Of a stretch of 25,029 bases of DNA, positions 1 to 6,648 are shown piece after piece. Each line of letters opens with the position of its first letter. Within the stretch, counting starts at the first letter, position 1. Source of the stretch: a virus; the IMG/VR virus record IMGVR_UViG_3300012704_000289, positions 1 through 25,029 of that record. One strand, written 5' to 3'. The notes under the pieces were generated by a model. The model saw nothing but the letters and a program-made list of their open reading frames with translations. It was not told where the DNA came from and ran no database searches. Made by a program: the position numbers and the translations under genes.

Positions 1-314
1 CTAGCGCGATCTCGTCGGGTTCGTTCACGGTGGCAAGCACGACCGGTATCTATCCGGGCATGCAGTGCATCATCCTTGGCTACACGGGCGCTCTTCCGGG
101 CCAGTTTGCGTACGTCCAAACGGTTGTTGCATCGACCAACACGGTTGTTGTTCAGACTGCGGCTTCGGGGCAGACGGGCGCGACTGCGGCTACCAATACC
201 GGTATCACTTGCTCGGCTCCGTCGGGTACGGCGGTCGCGTTTGTGGGCTACCCCGAAGTCGTCGTGGGTTGGAACTACGACTACCATTACACCAGCATCG
301 GCGCTGGCGCTTAA
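1..314 (+). CDS. Probable capsid decoration or structural protein (C-terminal part, cut by window edge)
   Basis: The reading frame is already open at base 3 and runs to TAA at 312-314, so this is the end of a longer gene; the GTG at base 30 is only an internal codon. The visible ~104 residues are rich in Thr, Ala, Gly and Val, with no charged catalytic motif, which is typical of a beta-rich virion surface protein. The stretch TTGIYPGM followed by alternating Val/Thr strands matches a module at about residues 128-200 of the protein encoded at 1356-2291 (TAGIYPGMVV). The gene sits directly before the major capsid gene, where phages often keep a decoration, scaffold or head-stabilising gene. That role is inferred from position; the fold assignment is a guess. 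The next gene starts 13 bases downstream, after AAGGAG at 313-318. Confidence 0.7.
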   Translation, partial: SAISSGSFTVASTTGIYPGMQCIILGYTGALPGQFAYVQTVVASTNTVVVQTAASGQTGATAATNTGITCSAPSGTAVAFVGYPEVVVGWNYDYHYTSIGAGA

Positions 315-327
315 GGAGTAACTAACA

Positions 328-1230
328 ATGGCAATTTCACGCGCACAACTCCTTAAGGAACTGCTTCCGGGTCTCAACGCCCTGTTCGGTCTGGAGTACG
401 CCTCGTACGGCGAGGAACACAAGGAACTCTTTGAGGTCGAGACCTCTGAGCGTTCGTTTGAAGAAGAGACGAAACTCTCGGGCTTCAACGCTGCTCCGGT
501 TAAGAACGAAGGTCAGGCGATTGCGTATGACAATGCGCAGGAAGCGTGGACCGCTCGTTACAACCACGAGACCATCGCTCTCGGCTTCTCCATCACGGAA
601 GAAGCGATTGAAGATAACCTGTACGACTCGCTGTCGAAGCGTTACACCAAAGCGCTCGCTCGCGCTATGGCGTACACCAAGCAGTACAAGGCCGCTTCGA
701 TCATCAACAACGGCTTTAACGCTTCCTACAATGGTGGCGACGGCGTTCCTCTGTTCTCGACGGCGCACCCGTTGGTCTCGGGCGGTACGAACAGCAACAC
801 CTTCTCGACGGCTCCGGACTTGAACGAAACGTCGCTTGAAGCGGCGACGATTCAGATCGCCGGTTGGACGGACGAGCGCGGTCTGTTGATCGCCGCGAAG
901 CCGCGCAAGTTGGTGGTGCCGCCGAACCAGATGTTCGTTGCGAAGCGTCTGCTCGACACGGAACTCCGTGTTGGCACGTCGGACAACGACATCAACGCTC
1001 TGAAGTCGATGGGCACGATCAGCGAAGGGTTCAAGGTGAACCACTTCTTGACCGACACCCACGGCTACTACATCCTCACGGACGTTCCGAACGGCCTGAA
1101 GATGTTTGAGCGTGTTGCGCTTCAGAACAGCATGGACGGTGACTTCGATACGGGCAACGTGCGGTACAAGAGCCGCGAACGTTACTCGTTCGGTTGGTCG
1201 GATCCGCTCGGCGTGTTCGGCGTGGCCTGA
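328..1230 (+). CDS. Major capsid protein (HK97-fold, Mu gpT-like)
   Basis: This 300-residue protein looks like the Mu gpT-type major head subunit that forms the icosahedral shell. Recognisable parts, in order, are an acidic N-terminal arm (ELFEVETSERSFEEE, residues 33-47), a long helix-rich segment at about 88-125 (GFSITEEAIED followed by KRYTKALARAMAYTK), the loop DGVPLFSTAHP at 138-148, the strand KLVVPP at 194-199, the TSDNDINALKSMG stretch at 217-229, and a C-terminal ARERYSF-like segment (SRERYSFGWSDP, about 283-294). Length and the order of these segments fit capsid proteins of environmental short-tailed phages. The ATG is preceded by AAGGAG at good spacing. A strong terminator follows the stop, which fits a need to set a very high copy number for this product. 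I see no separate protease or scaffold in the window; those would lie to the left. Confidence 0.9.
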   Translation: MAISRAQLLKELLPGLNALFGLEYASYGEEHKELFEVETSERSFEEETKLSGFNAAPVKNEGQAIAYDNAQEAWTARYNHETIALGFSITEEAIEDNLYDSLSKRYTKALARAMAYTKQYKAASIINNGFNASYNGGDGVPLFSTAHPLVSGGTNSNTFSTAPDLNETSLEAATIQIAGWTDERGLLIAAKPRKLVVPPNQMFVAKRLLDTELRVGTSDNDINALKSMGTISEGFKVNHFLTDTHGYYILTDVPNGLKMFERVALQNSMDGDFDTGNVRYKSRERYSFGWSDPLGVFGVA

Positions 1231-1235
1231 TGACG

Positions 1236-1260
1236 AAGGGGGCCTCACGGCCCCCTTTCT
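1236..1260 (+). terminator. Rho-independent terminator after the capsid gene
   Basis: AAGGGGGCC (1236-1244) and GGCCCCCTT (1249-1257) form a perfect GC-rich stem around the four-base loop TCAC, followed by a short T-rich tail (TTTCT). It begins 6 bases after the capsid stop. The tail is short, so read-through into the fibre genes is plausible. Confidence 0.85.
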
Positions 1261-1273
1261 CTAGGAACATTGA

Positions 1274-1316
1274 GTCTTACGAACCGGCCTAGCGGACGTT
1301 GCAGAGATCGTAAGAC
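1274..1316. promoter_or_regulatory. 9-bp inverted repeat in the capsid-fibre spacer
   Basis: GTCTTACGA (1274-1282) and TCGTAAGAC (1308-1316) are perfect inverted copies separated by 25 bases. In RNA they could close a stem-loop; in DNA they could be an operator or other protein-binding site. I could not find a convincing -35/-10 pair around it. The spacer 1261-1355 holds no open reading frame that I trust. The function is unknown. Confidence 0.5.
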
Positions 1317-1327
1317 GACGATACATG

Positions 1328-1343
1328 GCCCCCTGCAAGGGGC
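1328..1343 (+). promoter_or_regulatory. Small GC hairpin just upstream of the ribosome binding site of the next gene
   Basis: CCCCT (1330-1334) pairs with AGGGG (1338-1342) around a GCA loop, ending a few bases before the ribosome binding site AGGAGAAG and the ATG at 1356. It could tune translation or protect the 5' end of a processed transcript. Bases 1327-1334 also repeat, exactly, the 3' arm of the upstream terminator (1249-1256), so the terminator's 5' arm could pair with either copy. Confidence 0.4.
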
Positions 1344-1355
1344 AGGAGAAGAATC

Positions 1356-2291
1356 ATGGGATTACAGACTCATTTAGGCCCACAACTGTTGGGCACGATC
1401 AAGAACAATAATCCGGCAATCGTACTGACGAACACACCGTCACCGACGTATCTTGGCTCGTACCCGACCAACGGTTACCGCAATCTCGGTGCCGGTGACG
1501 GCTCGCAGTTTGCGCCGATCTCGTTCACGCAGATGAACACGTCTGCGAACAACTCGTCTGCGGTGTTCTATCCGTATCTGACGACCAACGGTGGCACGGC
1601 GCAGCCTATTGTCATTCCGTCGGGGTCGTTCATCAGCAGCATCTATTTGGATGTCGTCATTCCGTTTAACTTCTCGACTATCCCAACGGGTATTACGATG
1701 AACATTAACGCGTATGGCGGCACCGGCACGACTATCAGTACGGGCGTTTCGACTGTCACCACGACGTGTACGGCGGCTACGACTAGCGCTACGCAAGCCT
1801 TCACGTCCACCGCAGGTATCTACCCCGGCATGGTGGTCACGGGCGCGGGTATTACTGGTACGATCACGGTCTCGTCCATCACCAATGCCACGACGCTTGT
1901 GTTGTCTGCGTCGATTACTTCGACGGCGACGGCGTACACGTTCACGGCAAGTTCGGTCAGTCTGAGCAGCGGCCTCAACATCGTAACGCACGGCTCCAGT
2001 TCGGCTATTACGGCGTATAACTCCGCGCAGCGTAACCAAGTCGGTTCGGGTACCTCGTTCACGTATGTGTCGGGTACTTCGATAACCAACATTGCCGGTA
2101 TGCAGTACCTCACCAACACGGGTCCGACGGACACGATGCTCGGTGTTACGTTCACGTATACGGGTTCTGGTACGGCAGTCGCTGGCTCTGCGATCCTGTC
2201 AGTCAACTACGTCCTCCGTAACCCGGATGGCACGTACTACCCGCAGACGCCGACTAGCCCGATTGCGAACCCGCCGGTCGTCACGTACTAA
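1356..2291 (+). CDS. Beta-rich virion surface protein
   Basis: This 311-residue Thr/Ser/Gly/Asn-rich protein has almost no charged residues and no enzyme motif, as expected of a phage surface or fibre protein. Residues about 128-200 contain the module TAGIYPGMVVTGAGITGTI and the following strands; the same module appears in the partial gene at the left edge of the window and, in diverged form, in the fibre genes at 10282 and 12886. Its first residues, MGLQTHLGP, resemble those of the next gene (MGNQTHPSP), which may mark a shared attachment point. The ATG follows AGGAGAAG. It is the first gene after the capsid terminator and precedes two other head-surface candidates by only 12 and 8 bases, so the three are probably co-transcribed. 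I do not recognise a named family. Confidence 0.7.
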   Translation: MGLQTHLGPQLLGTIKNNNPAIVLTNTPSPTYLGSYPTNGYRNLGAGDGSQFAPISFTQMNTSANNSSAVFYPYLTTNGGTAQPIVIPSGSFISSIYLDVVIPFNFSTIPTGITMNINAYGGTGTTISTGVSTVTTTCTAATTSATQAFTSTAGIYPGMVVTGAGITGTITVSSITNATTLVLSASITSTATAYTFTASSVSLSSGLNIVTHGSSSAITAYNSAQRNQVGSGTSFTYVSGTSITNIAGMQYLTNTGPTDTMLGVTFTYTGSGTAVAGSAILSVNYVLRNPDGTYYPQTPTSPIANPPVVTY

Positions 2292-2303
2292 TAGGACACT
2301 GAC

Positions 2304-2585
2304 ATGGGTAACCAAACTCACCCGAGTCCTACGTTCCCGCAGTATCCGGGCGGTGCGTTCGCTGTTACGACGAGTAACACCACGAACTTCACCAACCCGT
2401 CAAACGCCGCCGTGCCAGTCACGGCGGTGATTTACTGCGGCGGATCGGGCAACATTCAGGTGCAGACGGCGCAGAACGAGACGGTCTTGTTTTACGGTGT
2501 CCTTGCCGGTACGGTGTTGCCTGTGCAGGCGGTGCGTGTTTGGACGACGAACACGACCGCGACTAACCTCGTAGCAATTTACTAG
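2304..2585 (+). CDS. Small virion protein resembling spike-base or head-accessory proteins
   Basis: This 93-residue protein has a Thr/Asn-rich N-terminus and a compact beta-rich C-terminal part containing VTAVIYCGGSGNIQVQTA, LPVQAVRVW and the ending TTATNLVAIY. That ending (a strand after 'T-x-T-T-A-T') is a recurring pattern in small phage and gene-transfer-agent spike-base proteins (the Rcc01079-type family), so I infer a base or adaptor for the large spike encoded next, 8 bases downstream. This family link rests on remembered pattern, not a search. The start ATG at 2304 lies 12 bases after the previous stop. The N-terminal MGNQTH echoes the preceding gene. Confidence 0.65.
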   Translation: MGNQTHPSPTFPQYPGGAFAVTTSNTTNFTNPSNAAVPVTAVIYCGGSGNIQVQTAQNETVLFYGVLAGTVLPVQAVRVWTTNTTATNLVAIY

Positions 2586-2593
2586 GGGCCGAC

Positions 2594-4858
2594 ATGGCTT
2601 TTGGTTTCGGCTTAGGGTTAACGCGTGGGGGTGGGGCCGGTGGTCTCATCCCTACGTTTAACGCGAATCTTTTGAACGGTTCGCTGCCACAGGGCGCTAC
2701 GTTCTCCCGTGGCACGGTTGCGACCCAGTACAACTCGTCTGGGCTGTTGCAGTACGCGCCGTCGAACTTGTTGTTGCAGAGTCAGGCGTTAAACCTAAGT
2801 CCTTGGATAACGCAAACAAATGTCACGCTGACTTCAACAAATACAGGCGTGGCTCCTGACGGTACGTTAACAGCAAGTTTGTGGACGTTTTCTGGTACGT
2901 CTAACAATAGCCTTTATCAAGGTTATAACACCGCAGTCAATCAAACATTGACTGGATCTGTTTATTTAAAAGGTCAGGCAGGTCAAACCATTAGTGTTTC
3001 GTGGCAACCGTTTTCAGGATCGGCGGTCTTTACGGTTTGGACGTTAACGGGAAATTGGGACAGAGTTTCTGCTACCGCTACTAACGGCTCGACAGCGGGT
3101 TCAGGCAATTTTGCGATTAGCGTAACCGCAGGACAAACTGCTACCGCAGTTTATGTCTGGGGCGCTCAGTTAGAGCAAGGGCCGAACGCTACCACCTACA
3201 CCCCCACGACCACCGCTGCCGTCTACGGCCCTCGGTTCGACTACGATCCGGGCAACGTGTTGCAGCAGAATTTGTTGTCGTACAGCGTATGGCCCGGAAC
3301 AGGTGGGCCGGGGACTTACCCGACGGGATGGGGTTACACCGGAAGTAATCCGACTGCGTGTTCGGTTGCTCAAGGTGTTGTTAACGGTGTCTCTACAGGC
3401 ATCGTCTCGTATCGTCGAGTTGGCGCAGCGGGATATGAAGGACTACAGCCTTCAATAAATATTCCTCAGAACTATGCTCCTGCATCCACGCTCACGGTTT
3501 CCGTTTGGGCGCGAATCCCTGCGGGTGTTACCGCGACGGATTTGGCGTATTACGACGGCTCAAACGTAGCAGTCATTGCTACTGCGGCGACGTTGGCGGC
3601 AGCCGGGAATAATTGGACATTTTATTCAAAAACATTTACGGCAATTGCTACGTCAGTACTTCCCGGTTGTTTTATTTCCAATAATCCAGCAGCGGGTATT
3701 GGTTCTGGCTTTGATATAGCGCAGCCGCAACTTAACTACGGTTCCACCGCTCTCCCCTACCTCGCCACCACCTCAACTCCGCAAACCGTCTGCGCCCCCA
3801 AGGGGCTGCTGATTGAGGAAGCGCGGACGAATTTGTTGACGTACAGCAATACGTTCAGCAACGCTGTGTGGGCACCGGGGACTGTAGGTGGCACGTTGAC
3901 ATCAAACTCAACAACGTCGCCTGATGGAACGGTTAATGGATCCACGCTTAACGCAACTGCTGTTATCTACGGCGGCATAGTTCTACGCAATCAGTCTTTC
4001 ACCTATGTCGGTTCTACGACTTACACGCTGTCTTGTTATGCAAAAGCGGGCACTTCTAATTTTTTAGGCTTGCGTGTTTCGGGCGATTGTTCTTCAGCAG
4101 GCGGAAGTTATCCGTACTTCAATCTTAGTACAGGCGTTGCATCAACGATTACGCCCACCGCTGGAACTTTAGTTGCCGTAGGCATGAGTAACGTGGGTAA
4201 CGGTTGGTGGAAATGCTGGGTTACGTTTACAACGTCTGCCACACCACTAAGTAACAACACCGACATAGCAATCACATTGGCAAACGGTGCTACTTCAAGT
4301 GTTTATGCGGGCACTGAAAATCTGTATGTCTACGGCGCTCAATTAGAAGCCGGAGCCTTCCCCACCTCCTACATCCCGACCACATCGGCGACGGTGACGA
4401 GGAATGCGGATGCTCTTGTTACAACTCCCGCTGCGTCTCCGTGGTTTAACGGTACGGTAGGTACGTTTGTTGTCCAAGCCGATAAATCTGCGCCGCTTTC
4501 CGGTGGAAGTATTATTGGTTACTACAACGGAACTGCATACGGATACCTAAGCGAAATTGCTGGGTCTGGCAACGGTGGAATGTTTGACACCTCGACCACG
4601 CTGCTAAGTGCAAATGCAATAAGCGCTAACACAACATTTAAATTAGGTACGTTGTACAACGACACGGGCACAACCATGTCGGTATGTTTGAATGGCGGCG
4701 CTGTGGCTTCTGCTACACACTCAAGTTCGTTTTCAACGACGACTCAAATTGGTTTCGGTGGAAACATCGGTTTTGCGTATTTGAACGGGCATCTTCGGTC
4801 CATTCAATACTTCAACTACGCGATGACTAACACGCAACTTCAGCAGGTCACGACGTGA
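2594..4858 (+). CDS. Large head-spike or tail-fibre protein with three repeated binding-type modules
   Basis: The 754-residue product opens with a Gly-rich tip and an ATFSRGTVATQYNSSGLLQ motif (35-53) typical of phage 'head spike fibre' proteins. Three related modules follow at about 58-205, 225-396 and 412-600. The clearest copies start with NLL(L/T)YS or NLLLQS, pass through APDGT or SPDGT, and end in VWGAQLEQG or VYGAQLEAG plus a TYTPTT or SYIPTT tail; the second module is more diverged. Residues about 610-754 look like a LamG/concanavalin-type domain (GTFVVQADKS, then HLRSIQYFNYAMTNTQLQQ). Such modules usually bind carbohydrate, so host-surface or matrix adhesion is likely. Module cores are visibly AT-richer (37-43% in stretches I counted) than their borders (62-68%), which suggests past module exchange. 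The stop overlaps the next start as GTGA. Confidence 0.8.
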   Translation: MAFGFGLGLTRGGGAGGLIPTFNANLLNGSLPQGATFSRGTVATQYNSSGLLQYAPSNLLLQSQALNLSPWITQTNVTLTSTNTGVAPDGTLTASLWTFSGTSNNSLYQGYNTAVNQTLTGSVYLKGQAGQTISVSWQPFSGSAVFTVWTLTGNWDRVSATATNGSTAGSGNFAISVTAGQTATAVYVWGAQLEQGPNATTYTPTTTAAVYGPRFDYDPGNVLQQNLLSYSVWPGTGGPGTYPTGWGYTGSNPTACSVAQGVVNGVSTGIVSYRRVGAAGYEGLQPSINIPQNYAPASTLTVSVWARIPAGVTATDLAYYDGSNVAVIATAATLAAAGNNWTFYSKTFTAIATSVLPGCFISNNPAAGIGSGFDIAQPQLNYGSTALPYLATTSTPQTVCAPKGLLIEEARTNLLTYSNTFSNAVWAPGTVGGTLTSNSTTSPDGTVNGSTLNATAVIYGGIVLRNQSFTYVGSTTYTLSCYAKAGTSNFLGLRVSGDCSSAGGSYPYFNLSTGVASTITPTAGTLVAVGMSNVGNGWWKCWVTFTTSATPLSNNTDIAITLANGATSSVYAGTENLYVYGAQLEAGAFPTSYIPTTSATVTRNADALVTTPAASPWFNGTVGTFVVQADKSAPLSGGSIIGYYNGTAYGYLSEIAGSGNGGMFDTSTTLLSANAISANTTFKLGTLYNDTGTTMSVCLNGGAVASATHSSSFSTTTQIGFGGNIGFAYLNGHLRSIQYFNYAMTNTQLQQVTT
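2765..4393 (+). repeat. Three diverged carbohydrate-binding-like modules inside the spike gene
   Basis: Modules span roughly 2765-3208, 3266-3781 and 3827-4393. Copies one and three share a start (NLL plus three or four residues), a PDGT box and the end motif GAQLE followed by a proline/threonine linker. Copy two keeps the length and a related end (AQPQLNYGST, LPYLATTSTP) but is otherwise diverged. The repeats are seen at protein level; DNA identity between copies is low. Confidence 0.65.
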
Positions 4859-5103
4859 GCGATCACAACGACACCATTAAGCACAGCCTAGATCTCGCTT
4901 TCGCTGCGGTAGTGGGCGGTGCGTGGCTACAGGTACTGCCGACGGTAACGACCATTGCGGGCCTCGTGTGGTACCTGCTCCGGATCTGGGAGTCGGAGAC
5001 GGTCAAGCAGTTGACGGGTAGACCCATGAGCAATCGTGACTGGATAGACACGATGCAATTCCGCAGCCTGAGAAAAAGGCAAGAAGATGCCAAGCGTAAG
5101 TAA
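4855..5103 (+). CDS. Small membrane protein, possible holin
   Basis: The 82-residue product has a short polar N-terminus, a hydrophobic stretch at about residues 12-45 that could be one long or two short membrane segments (LDLAFAAVVGGAWLQVLP and TIAGLVWYLL), and a basic tail ending KRQEDAKRK. Size and layout fit phage holins and other small lysis-associated membrane proteins, but the endolysin lies 11.7 kb away, so a virion-membrane role is also possible. The GTG start at 4855 overlaps the previous stop by four bases (GTGA), implying translational coupling. Its 3' end overlaps the next gene by 17 bases. Confidence 0.6.
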   Translation: MSDHNDTIKHSLDLAFAAVVGGAWLQVLPTVTTIAGLVWYLLRIWESETVKQLTGRPMSNRDWIDTMQFRSLRKRQEDAKRK

Positions 5104-6046
5104 GAAACAACACAACCTCATGGAGGCCGTGGCGCACAATCCCGGCTTTGCCAAAAAGGTTGGTATTCCACAGAAAGTGGGAAAGCATTTCCACGAGGCT
5201 GACAAGAAACTTAATAAAGGCGGCGACGTGAAACACGCAAATCAATTGGAAGGCAAGGCTAAGGAAACGAAGTCGATTGCCAATGAAGAAATGAAGGCTC
5301 TTAAGCGCGGTCATGCGCCTAAGAAAATTTTAGAACACGAAAAAGCGGAGCATAAGGCTATGGGCTACAAGAAAGGCGGCAAGATCGAAACCCCTAAGAA
5401 GGGTTTCGCTATGGCCGAATCGAAAGGTGGCCGCAAGCCGCCGCACAGTCACAAGGGCGAAGAAGGCGATACCAAGCTGAAGGGCTTCGGTATGGGCAAG
5501 GGCGAAGGCAAGGGTCGTAAAGTCACCAAGGCTGAAAAGCCGAAAGACGAGACCAAGACCAAAGGCTTTGCCATGAAGAAGGGCGGTCACGTGAAGCATC
5601 ACGCCAAGGGCGGCGCTGCCAAGGCTCCGCACAAGCCCAAGCCCAAGGTCGATCCGGCGGCGCTCGCTGCCATGATGGGACCTCCGGGCGGCGCTCCGGG
5701 GCCTATGTCGGCAGGTCCGGGCGGCATGCCTCCGGGAGCCGGTGCGCCTCCGGCGATGGGTGGCGCTCCGGGGATGAAGAAGGGTGGTCATATCAGCCAC
5801 CATCACCATCACCATTACGCCAAGGGCGGTCACGTCAAGAAAGAGCCGGAATCGGGGCCGCACATGGTGCGTAAAGTCCACAAGGCGGCTGAAAAGCCGC
5901 ACCGGAAGGAAGACGGCGTTGCACAGCGTGGACACACCCGTGGCAAAGAAGTAAAAATGGCCTCGGGCGGTCACGTTGGCTCGCATCCGTCTCGTCGCGC
6001 TGACGGTATCGCAGAGCGCGGTCACACCACTTGCAAGATTTGTTAA
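5087..6046 (+). CDS. Lys/Gly/His-rich basic phage protein with natural His6 run
   Basis: This 319-residue protein begins with a conserved-looking domain (SVSKKQHNLMEAVAHNP, then GIPQKVGKHFHEADKK, residues 3-41) that I recognise from other environmental phages but cannot name. The rest is low-complexity and very basic. A KGF(A/G)M box occurs at residues 105, 132 and 159, exactly 27 apart. A Pro/Gly/Met-rich segment spans about 195-228, and six consecutive histidines lie at 238-243 (bases 5798-5815). Short K/A-GG-H/K-V boxes recur (KKGGHV, AKGGHV, ASGGHV). It ends in TTCKIC. Binding of nucleic acid through lysines and of metal ions through histidines is plausible but unproven. The start at 5087 lies inside the end of the previous gene; it is chosen because the MPSVSKKQHN opening is the conserved one. 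Confidence 0.75.
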   Translation: MPSVSKKQHNLMEAVAHNPGFAKKVGIPQKVGKHFHEADKKLNKGGDVKHANQLEGKAKETKSIANEEMKALKRGHAPKKILEHEKAEHKAMGYKKGGKIETPKKGFAMAESKGGRKPPHSHKGEEGDTKLKGFGMGKGEGKGRKVTKAEKPKDETKTKGFAMKKGGHVKHHAKGGAAKAPHKPKPKVDPAALAAMMGPPGGAPGPMSAGPGGMPPGAGAPPAMGGAPGMKKGGHISHHHHHHYAKGGHVKKEPESGPHMVRKVHKAAEKPHRKEDGVAQRGHTRGKEVKMASGGHVGSHPSRRADGIAERGHTTCKIC

Positions 6047-6057
6047 GGAGTATCCAA

Positions 6058-6288
6058 ATGTCGAAGCACGGTCATCACGGTCATCTGAAACCCCATCACT
6101 CGAAGGGTCATCACGGTCCGCACTCGTCGCACGAGCATGCGACTCATGAGCATCACCCGAAGCATCATGAGCCGAAGCACCACACGCACCACATGACTCC
6201 GCACCACATCCACCACTCGCACGGTGGTCATGTGGACACGCACCACATGCATCAAGATCATGTGCGTAAGCACTTCCACGGGAAGTAA
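6058..6288 (+). CDS. Extremely histidine-rich small protein (32 His in 76 residues)
   Basis: By direct count 32 of 76 residues (42%) are histidine, spread along the whole chain in HH, HxH and HHxHH patterns, with no cysteine. Such a composition strongly suggests binding of divalent metals, with charge that switches around pH 6; a role as DNA-condensing or virion-internal protein is possible. The ATG at 6058 is chosen over an upstream in-frame TTG (6031) because AAGGAG lies at 6045-6050, just before ATG and straddling the previous stop. The gene is sandwiched between two other basic proteins that share GGHV-type boxes (SHGGHVD here), so the three probably act together. I do not know a named family. 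The antisense strand is also open here only because of the biased codons. Confidence 0.75.
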   Translation: MSKHGHHGHLKPHHSKGHHGPHSSHEHATHEHHPKHHEPKHHTHHMTPHHIHHSHGGHVDTHHMHQDHVRKHFHGK

Positions 6289-6291
6289 GTG

Positions 6292-6648
6292 ATGTTGTCT
6301 TCACGGGGCATGGGAGCCATGAATCCCAGTAAAGTCCCTACCCCCCGTACTGGGAGGAAGCCCCATGCCCCCGTGAAGGCTTGTTCTGGTGGACGTATGG
6401 CGAAGGGCGGGTTGGCTTGGACTCGCAAGGAAGGCAAGAACCCGAAAGGCGGCTTGAACGCCAAGGGTCGAGCGTCCTACAACAAAGCACACGGAGCGCA
6501 CCTCAAGGCTCCGCAACCGGAAGGTGGTCCTCGTCGGGATTCGTTCTGTGCGCGTATGAAAGGCATGAAGCGTAAACTGACGAGCAAGAAGACGGCGAAC
6601 GATCCGAACAGTCGGATCAACAAAAGCCTACGGGCGTGGAAGTGCTAA
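6292..6648 (+). CDS. Small basic phage protein, DUF6321-like
   Basis: The 118-residue product is rich in Lys, Arg and Gly. Its core has GGLNAKGRASYNKAHG, then HLKAPQPEGGPRRDSFCARM, then KKTANDPNSRINKSLRAWKC. This NAKGRxxYN...HLKAP...RRxSFCAR...RAWKC arrangement matches what I remember as the DUF6321-type family, found in many phages and without a known function. Conserved Cys residues at the centre and C-terminus could bind metal. In-frame starts are GTG 6289, ATG 6292 and ATG 6310; I choose 6292 because GGAAG at 6281-6285 is well spaced for it. The stop is immediately followed by the ATG of the adaptor gene. A KGGLA box links it to the neighbouring basic proteins. Confidence 0.75.
   Translation: MLSSRGMGAMNPSKVPTPRTGRKPHAPVKACSGGRMAKGGLAWTRKEGKNPKGGLNAKGRASYNKAHGAHLKAPQPEGGPRRDSFCARMKGMKRKLTSKKTANDPNSRINKSLRAWKC

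Noticed and set aside
30-32. GTG at base 30 as the true start of the first gene
   Set aside because: The frame is open to the left edge and the residues before it continue the beta-rich pattern; the gene is simply cut.
337-1248. Long minus-strand open frame antisense to the capsid gene
   Set aside because: It is Arg/Val-rich with no known motif and exactly mirrors a strongly supported coding gene; codon bias on the plus strand explains it.
1261-1355. A promoter in the capsid-fibre spacer
   Set aside because: TTGCAG (1299-1304) with GATACA (1320-1325) has a 15-base spacing and poor match, so I did not call it.
2765-4393. Diversity-generating retroelement target in the spike gene
   Set aside because: I see no reverse transcriptase in the window and no near-identical template copy with adenine-specific changes. 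It cannot be excluded outside the window.
6031-6057. Upstream TTG start for the His-rich gene
   Set aside because: It lies inside the previous gene; AAGGAG at 6045-6050 points to the ATG at 6058.
5330-6304. Long minus-strand open frame across the basic and His-rich genes
   Set aside because: The composition (Thr, Ala, Arg, Cys, Met runs) is the complement of His/Lys/Gly codons; no ribosome site or domain is seen.
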